Below the pieces are notes generated by a model. That model was given only the letters and a program-made list of their open reading frames with translations, was not told the origin of the DNA and made no database searches. A stretch of DNA of 64,000 nt. It comes from Microbispora hainanensis (lineage in GTDB: Bacteria; Actinomycetota; Actinomycetes; Streptosporangiales; Streptosporangiaceae). Below, piece after piece: positions 42,341 to 50,859 of this stretch. Positions within the stretch are counted from its first letter, which is position 1, and each line of letters starts with the position of its first letter. The stretch is taken from contig NZ_CP108086.1 in assembly GCF_036186745.1 (NCBI RefSeq), positions 8,556,001-8,620,000 of the forward strand, written 5' to 3'. Made by a program: the position numbers and the translations under genes.

Positions 42341-42916
42341 ATGGACGTGACCACCTGGTATCTCGAACAGACCAGCCCCGCAGACCTGCGGCCGGGACGG
42401 ACCCCCGCGATCCCCGCGCAGGTCGTCCGCGCCGAGGTCCCCAGCCCCGAGTTCAGCCGCTTCCTCTACACGGCCGTGGGCGGCGACTGGCAGTGGACCA
42501 ACCGGCTGCCGTGGACCTGGAAGCAGTGGAGGGACTGGCTCGACCGGCCGGGCGTCGAGACCTGGGTGGCCTGGGTGCGCGGCACCCCCGCCGGGTACGC
42601 CGAGCTGGTGGCCCAGGACGACGCCACGGTCGAGATCACCAACTTCGGGCTCCTGCCGTACGCGATCGGGCAGGGCCTCGGCGGGTGGCTGCTGGGCGAG
42701 GCCACGGCCCGAGCCTGGGACCTCGCCGGGCGCTGGCCTGAGCGGGAGGCCACCCGGCGGGTGTGGGTGCACACCTGCTCCCTCGACGGGCCCGCGGCGC
42801 TGGCGAACTACAAGGCCCGGGGCTTCCGGATCTACGACGAGAAGCTGAACGCGCCCGGCGACGAGGACGAGGGCGAGACGCCCGGTCCCTGGCCCGGCGC
42901 CGGCCCCCGCGACTGA
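42341..42916 (+). CDS. GNAT-family acetyltransferase
   Basis: The 191-residue protein has the GNAT core: a WVAWVRGTPAGYAELVAQ strand pair, the acetyl-CoA loop IGQGLGGWLLGEA and NYKARGFRIYDE at the C-terminus. ATG 42341 (MDVTTWYLEQTSPADLRPG) matches the typical N-terminus. An upstream ATG at 42329 is possible. The substrate is not known. The last 20 residues are an acidic, Pro-rich tail. Confidence 0.85.
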   Translation: MDVTTWYLEQTSPADLRPGRTPAIPAQVVRAEVPSPEFSRFLYTAVGGDWQWTNRLPWTWKQWRDWLDRPGVETWVAWVRGTPAGYAELVAQDDATVEITNFGLLPYAIGQGLGGWLLGEATARAWDLAGRWPEREATRRVWVHTCSLDGPAALANYKARGFRIYDEKLNAPGDEDEGETPGPWPGAGPRD

Positions 42917-43137
42917 CCCGTCCAGGACCGGTCCGGGACCGGTCCGAAACCGGGAAGGGCTGTCCCGTCGGGGAAGCCGGACGGCGGGCACGAGCCCGGC
43001 AGTATGGTGGTGAGTCGCGAACAGGGTGAACTCTCGGCAGAATGTTCGATGCCCACTATTGATGTTCACCACGACCGTTCGCCCTCCCCGGTCACGACGG
43101 CCGGGGTCCGGCTCCTCGACACGCAGGAAACCAGGAC

Positions 43138-45666
43138 ATGGCCCGACGCACGACGACACCCCCGCCGGACGAGGACTTCGAGGAGCGGATCGTCGACATC
43201 GACGTCTCCGCGGAGATGCGGACGAGCTTCCTTGAGTACGCCTACTCGGTGATCTACCAGCGCGCGCTGCCCGACGCGCGCGACGGACTCAAGCCCGTCC
43301 AGCGCCGCATCCTCTACTCCATGAGCGAGATGGGCCTGCGGCCCGACCGCGGGCACGTCAAGTCCTCCCGCGTCGTCGGCGAGGTCATGGGCAAGCTCCA
43401 CCCGCACGGCGACTCGGCCATCTACGACGCGCTCGTACGGCTCGCGCAGCCGTTCTCGATGCGCCTGCCGCTGGTCGACGGGCACGGCAACTTCGGCTCT
43501 CCCGACGACCTGCCCGCGGCGATGCGCTACACCGAGGCCCGCCTCGCGCCGGCCGCCATGCTCATGGTGCAGTCGATCGACGAGGACACCGTCGACTTCA
43601 AGCCCAACTACGACGGCCAGGAGACCGAGCCGTCGGTCATGCCGTCGGCGTTCCCCAACCTGCTCGTCAACGGCGCCTCCGGCATCGCGGTCGGCATGGC
43701 CACCAACATGGCCCCGCACAACCTCGGCGAGGTCATCGCCGCGGCCCGCTACCTGATCAGGAAGCCGGACGCGACGCTCGACGAGCTCATGCGCTTCGTC
43801 CCCGGCCCCGACCTGCCGACCGGCGGCACGATCATCGGCCTGAACGGCATCAGGGACGCGTACGAGACCGGCCGCGGCACCTTCAAGATGCGGGCCAAGG
43901 CGACGATCGAGCAGGTCACGCCGCGCCGCAAGGGCATCGTCGTCACCGAGCTGCCGTTCAACGTGGGCCCCGAGCGGGTCGTCACCAAGATCAAAGAGCT
44001 GGTGAACGCGAAGAAGCTCACCGGCATCGCCGACCTCAAGGACCTGACCGACCGCCACAAGGGCCTGCGCCTGGTCATCGAGATCAAGAACGGCTTCAAC
44101 CCGGAGGCCGTGCTGGAGGAGCTCTATCGGCTGACGCCGATGGAGGAGACCTTCGGCATCAACAACGTCGCGCTCGTCGACGGCCAGCCGCGCACGCTCG
44201 GCCTGCGCGAGCTGCTGTCGGTCTACGTGGACCACCGGCTCGACGTCGTGCGCAGGCGGTCGCTCTATCGGCTGCGCAAGCGCGAGGAACGGCTCCACCT
44301 CGTCGACGGCCTGATCATCGCGCTGCTCAACATCGACCAGGTCATCCGGGTGATCCGCGACTCGGACGACACGGCCCAGGCCCGCACGCGCCTCATGGAG
44401 ACCTTCGAGCTGAGCGAGATCCAGGCCAACTACATCCTCGACACCCCGCTGCGCCGCCTCACCCGCTACGACAAGCTGGAGCTCGACCGCGAGAAGGAGC
44501 AGCTCCAGGCCGACATCGCCGAGCTGAACGAGATCCTCGGCTCTGACGACCGGCTGCGCAAGGTCGTGTCGTCCGAGCTGGCCGAGGTGGCCAAGACGTA
44601 CGGCACGCCGCGCCGCACGGTCCTGCTGGAGTCGTCGGAGGCGGCCAGGACCGCCGTCGTGCCGCTGGAGGTGGCCGACGATCCCTGCCTGGTGCTGCTG
44701 TCGTCCACCGGCCTGCTCGCCCGTACGACCGACGCCTCGCCCGTCTCCGGCGAGGGCGACCGGACGGCGCACGACGTGCTGGTCTCTGTGGTCCGCTCGA
44801 CCGTGCGCGGCGAGGTGGGCGTGGTGACCTCCCAGGGCCGGATGATCCGGGTCTCGGTGCTCGACCTGCCCGCACTGCCGCCCTCGGCCAATCCGCCCTC
44901 GCTCGCCGGCGGCCATCCGGTGTCGGAGTACGTCGCCCTCGAACCGGACGAGAAGGTCGTCGGGCTGGGCTCGCTCGACCCGGACGGGCCGGGGCTCGCA
45001 CTCGGCACCAGCCAGGGCGTGGTCAAGCGGGTCGTGCCCGAATATCCGGTCAACCGCGACGAGTTCGAGGTGATCGGGCTGCGGGACGGCGACGTGGTAG
45101 TCGGCGCCGTCGAGCTGACCTCCGCCGACCACGACCTGGTGTTCATCACCAGCGACGCGCAGCTCCTGCGCTTCCCCGCCTCCGTCGTACGGCCCCAGGG
45201 ACGTCCCGCGGGCGGCATGGCGGGCGTACGCCTCGACGGCGACGCGAAGGTGGTCTTCTTCGGCGTGGTCGATCCCACGCGGGAGGCGCGTGTGGTGACG
45301 ATCGCCGGCTCCTCCACCGCCCTGCCCGGCACGCAGATGGGCGCGGGCAAGGTCTCCGACTACGCCGACTTCCCGCCCAAGGGGCGGGCGACCGGTGGCG
45401 TGCGCGCCCAGCGCTTCCTGAAGGGCGAAGACGTCCTGCTGCTCGCCTACGCCGGCCCGGCACCGGTCAAGGCCGTCTCCTCGACCGGCAAGCCGGTGCC
45501 GCTGCCCGAGGAGCTCGGCCGCCGTGACGGCTCCGGGGTGCGCCTCGTGCACGCCATCGCCGCGATCGGCGGCGCGCTCGGCGCGGACGGCGGCGAGGAG
45601 GCCGCCGCGACGGAGGGCGGCCTGGCCACCACCGGCGACACCGGAGGCGAAGAGCCGTCCCAGTGA
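43138..45666 (+). CDS. parC: Topoisomerase IV subunit A
   Basis: The 842-residue type IIA topoisomerase A subunit has the breakage-reunion domain with catalytic Tyr131 (AAMRYTEARL) and the quinolone-resistance region HPHGDSAIYDAL with Ser93. The C-terminal pinwheel domain follows, without the GyrA box (QRRGGKG), and ends in an acidic Glu/Gly/Thr tail. ParC with ParE decatenates daughter chromosomes. parE lies 7.6 kb away on the other strand, a split arrangement also seen in Streptomyces. Confidence 0.93.
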   Translation: MARRTTTPPPDEDFEERIVDIDVSAEMRTSFLEYAYSVIYQRALPDARDGLKPVQRRILYSMSEMGLRPDRGHVKSSRVVGEVMGKLHPHGDSAIYDALVRLAQPFSMRLPLVDGHGNFGSPDDLPAAMRYTEARLAPAAMLMVQSIDEDTVDFKPNYDGQETEPSVMPSAFPNLLVNGASGIAVGMATNMAPHNLGEVIAAARYLIRKPDATLDELMRFVPGPDLPTGGTIIGLNGIRDAYETGRGTFKMRAKATIEQVTPRRKGIVVTELPFNVGPERVVTKIKELVNAKKLTGIADLKDLTDRHKGLRLVIEIKNGFNPEAVLEELYRLTPMEETFGINNVALVDGQPRTLGLRELLSVYVDHRLDVVRRRSLYRLRKREERLHLVDGLIIALLNIDQVIRVIRDSDDTAQARTRLMETFELSEIQANYILDTPLRRLTRYDKLELDREKEQLQADIAELNEILGSDDRLRKVVSSELAEVAKTYGTPRRTVLLESSEAARTAVVPLEVADDPCLVLLSSTGLLARTTDASPVSGEGDRTAHDVLVSVVRSTVRGEVGVVTSQGRMIRVSVLDLPALPPSANPPSLAGGHPVSEYVALEPDEKVVGLGSLDPDGPGLALGTSQGVVKRVVPEYPVNRDEFEVIGLRDGDVVVGAVELTSADHDLVFITSDAQLLRFPASVVRPQGRPAGGMAGVRLDGDAKVVFFGVVDPTREARVVTIAGSSTALPGTQMGAGKVSDYADFPPKGRATGGVRAQRFLKGEDVLLLAYAGPAPVKAVSSTGKPVPLPEELGRRDGSGVRLVHAIAAIGGALGADGGEEAAATEGGLATTGDTGGEEPSQ

Positions 45667-45677
45667 CCGGAGGCCAA

Positions 45678-45706
45678 GAGCCGCCACGATGACGCGCAGG
45701 CGGCTC
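45678..45706 (+). terminator. Terminator of parC
   Basis: An 8-bp perfect stem (GAGCCGCC / GGCGGCTC) with a 13-base loop lies 12 bases after the parC stop. Confidence 0.6.
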
Positions 45707-45838
45707 CTCGCCGCCCATGTGGCACGGCGGCGCGGAGCCGCCCCATGCCGCACAGGCGGCACGCCGCCCTATGCGACACCTGCGGCGCGGGGCCGGTTTC
45801 ACGGCTCCGCGCCGCCGCCGCGCGCCCTTCCGCGGCGC

Positions 45839-46816
45839 TCAGGTGGCGGCGGGGCTCTCCCGGGACGAGGAGTGGAACGAGGCGCGGTACGCCTGCGGCG
45901 TGGTCCCCACGACCCGCTTGAACCGCTCCCTGAACGCCGTCGGCGACCCGAAACCTGCCTGCGTGGCGATGCGTTCGATGCCGTGGTCGGTGTTCTCCAG
46001 CAGATACTGCGCCCGCCGGACCCGGGCGCGCAGCAGCCACTGCAGCGGTGTGGTGCCGGTCTGCTGCCGGAAGCGCCTGCTGAACGTCCGCTCGCTCATC
46101 CCGCAGCGGGCCGCCATCTCCCGCAGGGTCAGGTCGTGGCCGAGGTTGTCCTCGATCCACGCCAGCACCGGCTCCAGCACCGAGCCGCTGGGCACCGGAG
46201 GGTGCTCGTGGACGATGAACTGGGCCTGGCCTCCCTCCCGCTCCAGCGGCATCACCGACAGGCGGGCCGCGTCGGCCGCGACGGCCGAGCCGTGGTCGCG
46301 CCGGATCATGTGCAGGCACAGGTCGAGCCCGGCGGCCGCGCCCGCCGAGGTGAGCACCTGCCCGTTGTCGACGTAGAGCACGTCCGGCCGCACGTCCACG
46401 AGCGGGAACCGCCGGGCCAGCAGGGGCGCCGCCGCCCAGTGCGTGGTCGCCCGCAGGCCGTCCAGCAGCCCTGCCGCCGCGAGCGTGAACGCGCCGACGC
46501 AGATCGACGCGAGGCGGGTGCCCCGCGAGGCGGCGTGGCGCAGCGCCTCAAGCGCCTCGGCCGGAGGCGGCCCGGCCCGCTCGGAGCGGCCGGGGACGAT
46601 GACCGTGTCGGCCTCGGCCAGCGCGTCGAGGCCGTACGGCACGCGCAGGGTGAACGCGTCGCTCTCCACTTCGGGGGCGGGCCCGCACACCCGCACCCGA
46701 TAGGGGCTCCGGCCGTCCGGCAGGCGGGTGCGCCCGAACACCTCGATGGGGGTCGCCAGATCGAACGGCACGACATGGTCCAGTGCCAAGATCGCCACAG
46801 TGTGCACGATCGCCAC
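45839..46816 (-). CDS. GlxA-family regulator (DJ-1/PfpI-like plus AraC domain)
   Basis: The 325-residue protein has an N-terminal DJ-1/PfpI-like glutamine-amidotransferase fold (SICVGAFTLAAAGLLDG with a Cys at the nucleophile elbow) and a C-terminal AraC-type double helix-turn-helix (MSERTFSRRFRQQTGTTPLQ and IATQAGFGSPTAFRERF). GlxA-type proteins regulate diverse catabolic or secondary-metabolism genes. It is divergent from a small membrane-protein operon at 47043-47922. A 12-bp array sits in the shared upstream region. Confidence 0.9.
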   Translation of the reverse strand: MAIVHTVAILALDHVVPFDLATPIEVFGRTRLPDGRSPYRVRVCGPAPEVESDAFTLRVPYGLDALAEADTVIVPGRSERAGPPPAEALEALRHAASRGTRLASICVGAFTLAAAGLLDGLRATTHWAAAPLLARRFPLVDVRPDVLYVDNGQVLTSAGAAAGLDLCLHMIRRDHGSAVAADAARLSVMPLEREGGQAQFIVHEHPPVPSGSVLEPVLAWIEDNLGHDLTLREMAARCGMSERTFSRRFRQQTGTTPLQWLLRARVRRAQYLLENTDHGIERIATQAGFGSPTAFRERFKRVVGTTPQAYRASFHSSSRESPAAT

Positions 46817-46958
46817 GATAGACGGGATCCCGCCACCACCACATCCAGGCCTGATACGCGAACTCTCCGGTGAGAACCGTTGGCGAGAATCCGTTGGCTT
46901 TTGTCGTTCTCGCCTATGGGATCGCCCCGGGCCGCACTCCTACGGTTGGTGACCGCAC

Positions 46959-47028
46959 CGCCGACGACACCGCCGACGACACCCGCGACGACACCCGCGA
47001 CGACACCCGCGACGACACCCGCGACGAC
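46959..47028. repeat. 12-bp tandem repeat in a divergent promoter region
   Basis: The unit CGACGACACCCG is repeated about six times (first copies CGACGACACCGC) between the glxA-type gene and the small-ORF/membrane operon. Repeat number could alter spacing of promoter elements. Confidence 0.95.
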
Positions 47029-47042
47029 AAGGAGCGATGCCC

Positions 47043-47150
47043 ATGCCGGCCCAGTTCGCGCGCCACGTGACCGGTCACCACCCAGGGCTCGACGCGCTCA
47101 GCGCCTTCGGGTGCGAGCGCCGCCCGCTGATATGGGACCAGGCACGATGA
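47043..47150 (+). CDS. Possible 35-residue protein leading a membrane-protein operon
   Basis: ATG 47043 has AAGGAG eight bases upstream, and the TGA overlaps the ATG of the next gene (ATGA at 47147). The 35-residue product (MPAQFARHVTGHHPG... ending RPLIWDQAR) is unknown. Good ribosome site and overlap favour real translation. It may be a leader for the downstream membrane protein. Confidence 0.4.
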   Translation: MPAQFARHVTGHHPGLDALSAFGCERRPLIWDQAR

Positions 47151-47641
47151 CCGCGTTCTTCCTGGCCGTCCACGTCCTCGCCGCGATCCTCGCGGTCGGC
47201 CCGGTCGCCGTCGCGGCGAGCATGTTCCCCGCCGCCGCGCGTGCCCTGTCGAATCGTGGCCTCTCCAACGAGAGCGAGGGCGCCCGGACCGGCGGCGTGG
47301 CCGCGCTCCGCATTCTGCACCGCATCTGCCGGGTCTACGCCGTCGCGGGCCTGGCCGTACCGGTCTTCGGGTTCGCCACGGCGAGCGGCCTCGGCGTGCT
47401 GGGCGACGCGTGGGTGATCGCGTCCGTCCTGCTCACCGGCGCGGCGGCGGCGATCCTGGCCCTGGCGGTCCTGCCGCGTCAGGACGCCGTCCTCGCCAGG
47501 CTCACCGCCGGGGACTCCACACCCGCCGACGCCGGCGGCGGGGTGGCGCGGCTCGCCATGCTGACCGGCGTCTTCAACCTGCTGTGGGCGGCCGTCACGG
47601 TGCTGATGATCGTCCGGCCCGGCTCGACCACGGGAGTCTGA
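47147..47641 (+). CDS. Hypothetical four-helix membrane protein
   Basis: The 164-residue protein begins MTAFFLAVHVLAAILAVGPV and contains four hydrophobic helices (about 1-25, 60-85, 85-110, 135-160) with a conserved-looking RILHRICRVYAVAGLAVPVFG segment. ATG 47147 matches the expected helix start. An in-frame ATG at 47132 adds five residues. The gene ends two bases before the next, so they are co-transcribed. The function is unknown. Confidence 0.65.
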   Translation: MTAFFLAVHVLAAILAVGPVAVAASMFPAAARALSNRGLSNESEGARTGGVAALRILHRICRVYAVAGLAVPVFGFATASGLGVLGDAWVIASVLLTGAAAAILALAVLPRQDAVLARLTAGDSTPADAGGGVARLAMLTGVFNLLWAAVTVLMIVRPGSTTGV

Positions 47642-47643
47642 CC

Positions 47644-47922
47644 ATGTCACGCCCTCATTCGGCGCTGCGCGCCGCCGCCGCCGTTGAGCTGGGGTCGCTG
47701 GCCGTCCTCCTGGCCAATCTGGCCACCCTGCACCTGCCGCCCGTCTCCTCGCTTGTCGGCCCCCTGCACGGCTGCGCGTACCTGATCGTCGTCGTGGCCG
47801 CCGCCCGTGACGCGGAGTGCGACCCGACCGGCAAGGTGCTGGCCTGGCTGCCGGGAATCGGCGGCCTTCTCGTCCTGCGGCGTCTCACGCGCCGGGACAA
47901 AGCCGCCGACTCCTTCGGTTAG
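47644..47922 (+). CDS. Small DUF3817-like membrane protein
   Basis: The 92-residue protein has two or three hydrophobic helices (ELGSLAVLLANLATLHL, GCAYLIVVVAAARD) and a VGPLHGCAYL motif like the DUF3817 family. It follows the four-helix protein by two bases and meets a convergent VOC gene after eight bases. A role at the membrane with its neighbour is likely but unknown. Confidence 0.65.
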   Translation: MSRPHSALRAAAAVELGSLAVLLANLATLHLPPVSSLVGPLHGCAYLIVVVAAARDAECDPTGKVLAWLPGIGGLLVLRRLTRRDKAADSFG

Positions 47923-47930
47923 GCGTCGGC

Positions 47931-48296
47931 TCACCCGGTGATCAGGCAGAACGGATGCCCGGCCGGGTCGAGGAAGACCGTCCAGTGGCCCTCGCCCGGC
48001 TGGTGCTCGTGCCTGACGGCCCCCAGGGCGAGCACCTGCTTCTCCGCCTCGGCGATGTCGTCCACGCTCAGATCGAGGTGGAACTGCTGCGGGTGCTCGG
48101 CGGACGGCCAGGCCGGGGGCACGTACTCGGGAACCCGCTGGAAGGCGATCCGGGTCTGGTCGTCGCCGGCGAGCATGATCCAGTCCTCGTCCTCGTCGGC
48201 GACCTCCCAGCCGAGCAGCCCGGCGTAGAAGCCGGCCAGCGCCTTCGGCTCCGGACAGTCGAGCACGACCGAGTGCACACGTGCGACACCGCTCAT
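47931..48296 (-). CDS. VOC-family protein
   Basis: The 121-residue protein has the VOC double module: VHSVVLDCPEPKALAGFYAGLLGW at the start and HWTVFLDPAGHPFCLI at the end. A DLSVDDI linker lies between the modules. Like the family, it may be a glyoxalase, a dioxygenase or an antibiotic-binding protein, and nothing in the sequence decides. Upstream lies an inverted repeat shared with the divergent carbonic-anhydrase gene. Confidence 0.85.
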   Translation of the reverse strand: MSGVARVHSVVLDCPEPKALAGFYAGLLGWEVADEDEDWIMLAGDDQTRIAFQRVPEYVPPAWPSAEHPQQFHLDLSVDDIAEAEKQVLALGAVRHEHQPGEGHWTVFLDPAGHPFCLITG

Positions 48297-48323
48297 GGTG
48301 ACCTCTTCTCCCTCCAGCGGATA

Positions 48324-48350
48324 ACACCGGTGAAAACCCTATACCGGTGT
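48324..48350. promoter_or_regulatory. Inverted repeat between VOC and carbonic-anhydrase genes
   Basis: ACACCGGT and ACCGGTGT form a perfect 8-bp inverted repeat with an 11-base spacer in the divergent 139-bp promoter region. It may be an operator for either gene. Confidence 0.45.
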
Positions 48351-48435
48351 CGCAAGCGATGGCCAGCCGTTTGGAAGTGCCCGAAAGCCCGCCCCCGCGT
48401 GACCGCTCGGAGGGGCATCGGGCAACATCTGTGAC

Positions 48436-48936
48436 ATGACCGGAGCTTTCGACGATCTACTGGCCGCCAACGAGAAGTACGCGAGCACGTTCACCCACTC
48501 CGGGCTCAGCGGCCGCGCGGCGCGTGGGCTGGCAGTGGTGACGTGCATGGACTCCCGAATCGACCCGCTCGGGCTGCTCGGCCTGAACGCGGGCGATGCC
48601 AAGATCCTGCGCAACGCGGGTGCGCGGGTGACCGACGACGTGCTGCGGACCCTGGTCCTCGCCGTCTATCTGCTCGGCGTCGACCGTGTGCTGGTGATGC
48701 CGCACACCGACTGCCGGATGTCCAAGTCGACCGACGAGGACGTGCACAACCTCATCGCCGCCGACTACGGCGTCGACACCCGCAGCCTCGACTTCCAGAC
48801 CGTCCCCGACCAGCGGGCCGCGCTGCGGCACGACATCACCCGCATCACGTCCAGCCCCTACCTGCCCGACGACCTCGCCGTAGGCGGCGCGATCTACGAC
48901 GTGCACACCGGACGGCTCCAGCCCGTCGAGTTCTGA
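48436..48936 (+). CDS. Beta-class carbonic anhydrase (short form)
   Basis: The 166-residue enzyme has zinc ligands in CMDSRID and HTDC (MPHTDCRMS), with the Asp-Arg dyad after the first Cys. It hydrates CO2, supplying bicarbonate for carboxylases such as the AccD enzyme. It is shorter than most type I beta-carbonic anhydrases, as are many actinobacterial ones. A second copy lies at 52733-53227. Confidence 0.92.
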   Translation: MTGAFDDLLAANEKYASTFTHSGLSGRAARGLAVVTCMDSRIDPLGLLGLNAGDAKILRNAGARVTDDVLRTLVLAVYLLGVDRVLVMPHTDCRMSKSTDEDVHNLIAADYGVDTRSLDFQTVPDQRAALRHDITRITSSPYLPDDLAVGGAIYDVHTGRLQPVEF

Positions 48937-48951
48937 TCCCCACCCCTCCTC

Positions 48952-48979
48952 GTACGGCAGGCCGCCCGGCCTGCCGTAC
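48952..48979 (+). terminator. Terminator of the carbonic-anhydrase gene
   Basis: A perfect 12-bp stem (GTACGGCAGGCC / GGCCTGCCGTAC) with a 4-base loop starts 15 bases after the stop codon. It contains the recurrent GTACGG word. Confidence 0.8.
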
Positions 48980-49121
48980 GTGACCGGGTCGGGCTCCTTC
49001 TCCGCTCCTTCCGGCCATACCGGAACCAGGGCGCACCGCTGCTACGTTGTCCTGGCCGACGACACGTGAGCCTTTCCCCGGCACCACAACCGGTCCCGAG
49101 GCGCCCCCTAGGAGCCCCCAT

Positions 49122-50129
49122 ATGCCCAGCCGCAAATCCTCCGCCTCCGGCGGAACGTCAGGCCGATCCTTCCGTCGCATCGCCATCCTGGTGATCCTCG
49201 CGCTCATCGTCGTCGGGACGCCGACCCTGATCGGTGCCTTCAGCGGGTTCGAGCGCACCAGCGGCGGCGAGGTGGCGGTCGTCCGCGACGGCGGCCCGCT
49301 CGACGACAACAAGGTCCGCCAGGTCATCGACCCCGGTTCCGGAGTCACCTGGATCGGCTGGTGGTCCCAGATCCACCGCTATCCGGCGCAGCAGCGGTTC
49401 TACACGATCACCTCGAACTCCGGCGAGGGCGAGAAGTCCGGCGTCGACGTGGTCAACGTGCCGAGCAGCGACGGCGTCAACATGGGCATCGAGGGCACGC
49501 TCTACTTCGGGCTCAACCTCGACCACGAGACGCTGAAGTCGTTCGACGACAAGTTCGGCACGCGCAAGTTCCGCAGCACCAACGGCGGGACCTACTACCC
49601 CTGGGACGGCGACGAGGGCTGGTCGGCCTTCCTCGACCAGATCATCCGTCCCGTGATCGACAACGACCTGCGCACCCAGATCAACAACTTCCGCTGCGCC
49701 GAGCTGGTCTCCTCCTGCGCGCTCGTGCAGAACAACAGCGGCACCCAGCAGACCGGCCTGCCGCAGCAGGGCAACAACGCGAACATCGCCAAGATCCAGA
49801 ACGCGGTGAACACGAGCCTGGCGGAGGACCTCAAGGCGACTCTCGGCGCCGACTTCGTGACCAACATCCACTTCAACCTCTCGCGGGTGACCCTGCCCAC
49901 CGAGGTCCAGGAGGCGGTCAACCAGGCGCAGGCCGCGTTCGCGAAGGTCACCGAGGCGCAGGCGAAGGTCGCCCAGGCGCGCGCCGAGGCCGAGGCCAAC
50001 AAGGCCCGCCAGGACGGCTACAACAGGTGCCCCACGTGTGCGGAGATCGAGAAGCTGAAGGCCCTGCCCCAGGGCATCACGGTGTACGCGCCGGGCAATA
50101 CTGGAGGCGTCGCCCTGCCCACCAAGTAG
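49122..50129 (+). CDS. SPFH/prohibitin-like membrane protein
   Basis: The 335-residue protein has an N-terminal helix (RRIAILVILALIVVGTPTLIGA) and an SPFH region of the band-7/stomatin kind (VAVVRDGGPLDDNKVRQVIDPGSG, VRVTLPTEVQEAVNQAQAAFAKVTEAQA). A long helical part with AQAKVAQARAEAEA heptads suggests oligomerisation. AGGAG precedes ATG 49122. Such proteins organise membrane domains or protease partners. A small membrane protein follows 15 bases later. Confidence 0.85.
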   Translation: MPSRKSSASGGTSGRSFRRIAILVILALIVVGTPTLIGAFSGFERTSGGEVAVVRDGGPLDDNKVRQVIDPGSGVTWIGWWSQIHRYPAQQRFYTITSNSGEGEKSGVDVVNVPSSDGVNMGIEGTLYFGLNLDHETLKSFDDKFGTRKFRSTNGGTYYPWDGDEGWSAFLDQIIRPVIDNDLRTQINNFRCAELVSSCALVQNNSGTQQTGLPQQGNNANIAKIQNAVNTSLAEDLKATLGADFVTNIHFNLSRVTLPTEVQEAVNQAQAAFAKVTEAQAKVAQARAEAEANKARQDGYNRCPTCAEIEKLKALPQGITVYAPGNTGGVALPTK

Positions 50130-50144
50130 GAAGCCGCAACCCCG

Positions 50145-50468
50145 ATGCGCCTGCTCGCCCTTCCGGTGACACTCATCGTCATCGCCGTGCTCATATATCT
50201 GCTCGTGGTGCTCGCGCGCGGCGGGAGGCCGGCGTCGCGGCGCGAGGTGGCCGGGCAGGCCCGCTGGGAGACCGACACGGTCATGGAGAACGGATGGACC
50301 CTGATCGTCGTACGCAAGGTCGCTCCCGGCCCCAACGGGCCGGTGGAGCTGACCAGACAGACGGTCAGGGCCATCCCCGACGACGATCCCGCCTGGGACG
50401 AGCGCTACCGGGAGGGCATGCTGGAGGCCCGCAACCGGGTCAGCACCCTGGAGATCGAGTCCAACTGA
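50145..50468 (+). CDS. Small membrane protein downstream of the SPFH gene
   Basis: The 107-residue protein has one N-terminal transmembrane helix (LLALPVTLIVIAVLIYLLVVL) and a soluble tail with WETDTVMENGWTLIVVRK and an acidic end. It starts 15 bases after the SPFH gene, so the two probably form an operon and may be partners. No family is recognised. Confidence 0.7.
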   Translation: MRLLALPVTLIVIAVLIYLLVVLARGGRPASRREVAGQARWETDTVMENGWTLIVVRKVAPGPNGPVELTRQTVRAIPDDDPAWDERYREGMLEARNRVSTLEIESN

Positions 50469-50649
50469 GCCGGTACGCCCGCCACGGTGCGGCCGCCGGG
50501 CGTACCGGAGGTGGCACTGGGAGACACCAGGGTCACACACCGTCCGAGGTCGCCCGGCACATCGCCGACGGCATCCTCGGCTGACGGCTTCTGAGCCGTA
50601 AGGGCCGTAACTGCCGCGAGGGCCGGTGGGCGTGGCGGCGGCGCGCATG

Positions 50650-50859
50650 GCCATCGAGCCGGGGCCGCATGCCCGGACAAGGAGCTCTCCGGTGGCGCGT
50701 TGATCGTCGCCGGTGGCGCCTGCTGCCGGCCCGGCTTCTTTAGCGACGTATTCGGGCTCTTCATGATCCTGCCGCTCACCCGCCGCCGGGTGCGCTCACT
50801 CGCCGACCCGGGCGTGCCGGGGCCGCGTGATGTCCGGCGAGGTCATCGACCGCGCGTGA
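50650..50859 (+). pseudogene. FxsA-like gene remnant with frameshifts
   Basis: Three pieces in different frames together match an FxsA-type membrane protein: RAWPSSRGRMP (about 50650-50675), then DKELSGGALIVAGG to PGFFSDVFGLFMILPLTRRR (50676-50800), and the C-terminal RVMSGEVIDRA ending with TGA at 50857-50859. FxsA relatives contain GRMPxKEL, PGFxTDVxGL and LPxTR. At least two frameshifts separate the pieces, and the N-terminal third is missing. The identification rests on motif similarity only. Confidence 0.55.

Noticed and set aside
43066..45762. Antisense open frame of about 900 codons over parC
   Set aside because: parC has conserved motifs from end to end. The antisense frame is a composition artefact.
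46870..47070. Short ORF reading through the 12-bp array (DDTR repeats)
   Set aside because: No ribosome site at its start, and the coding signal is only the repeat. The downstream ATG 47043 ORF in another frame has better support.
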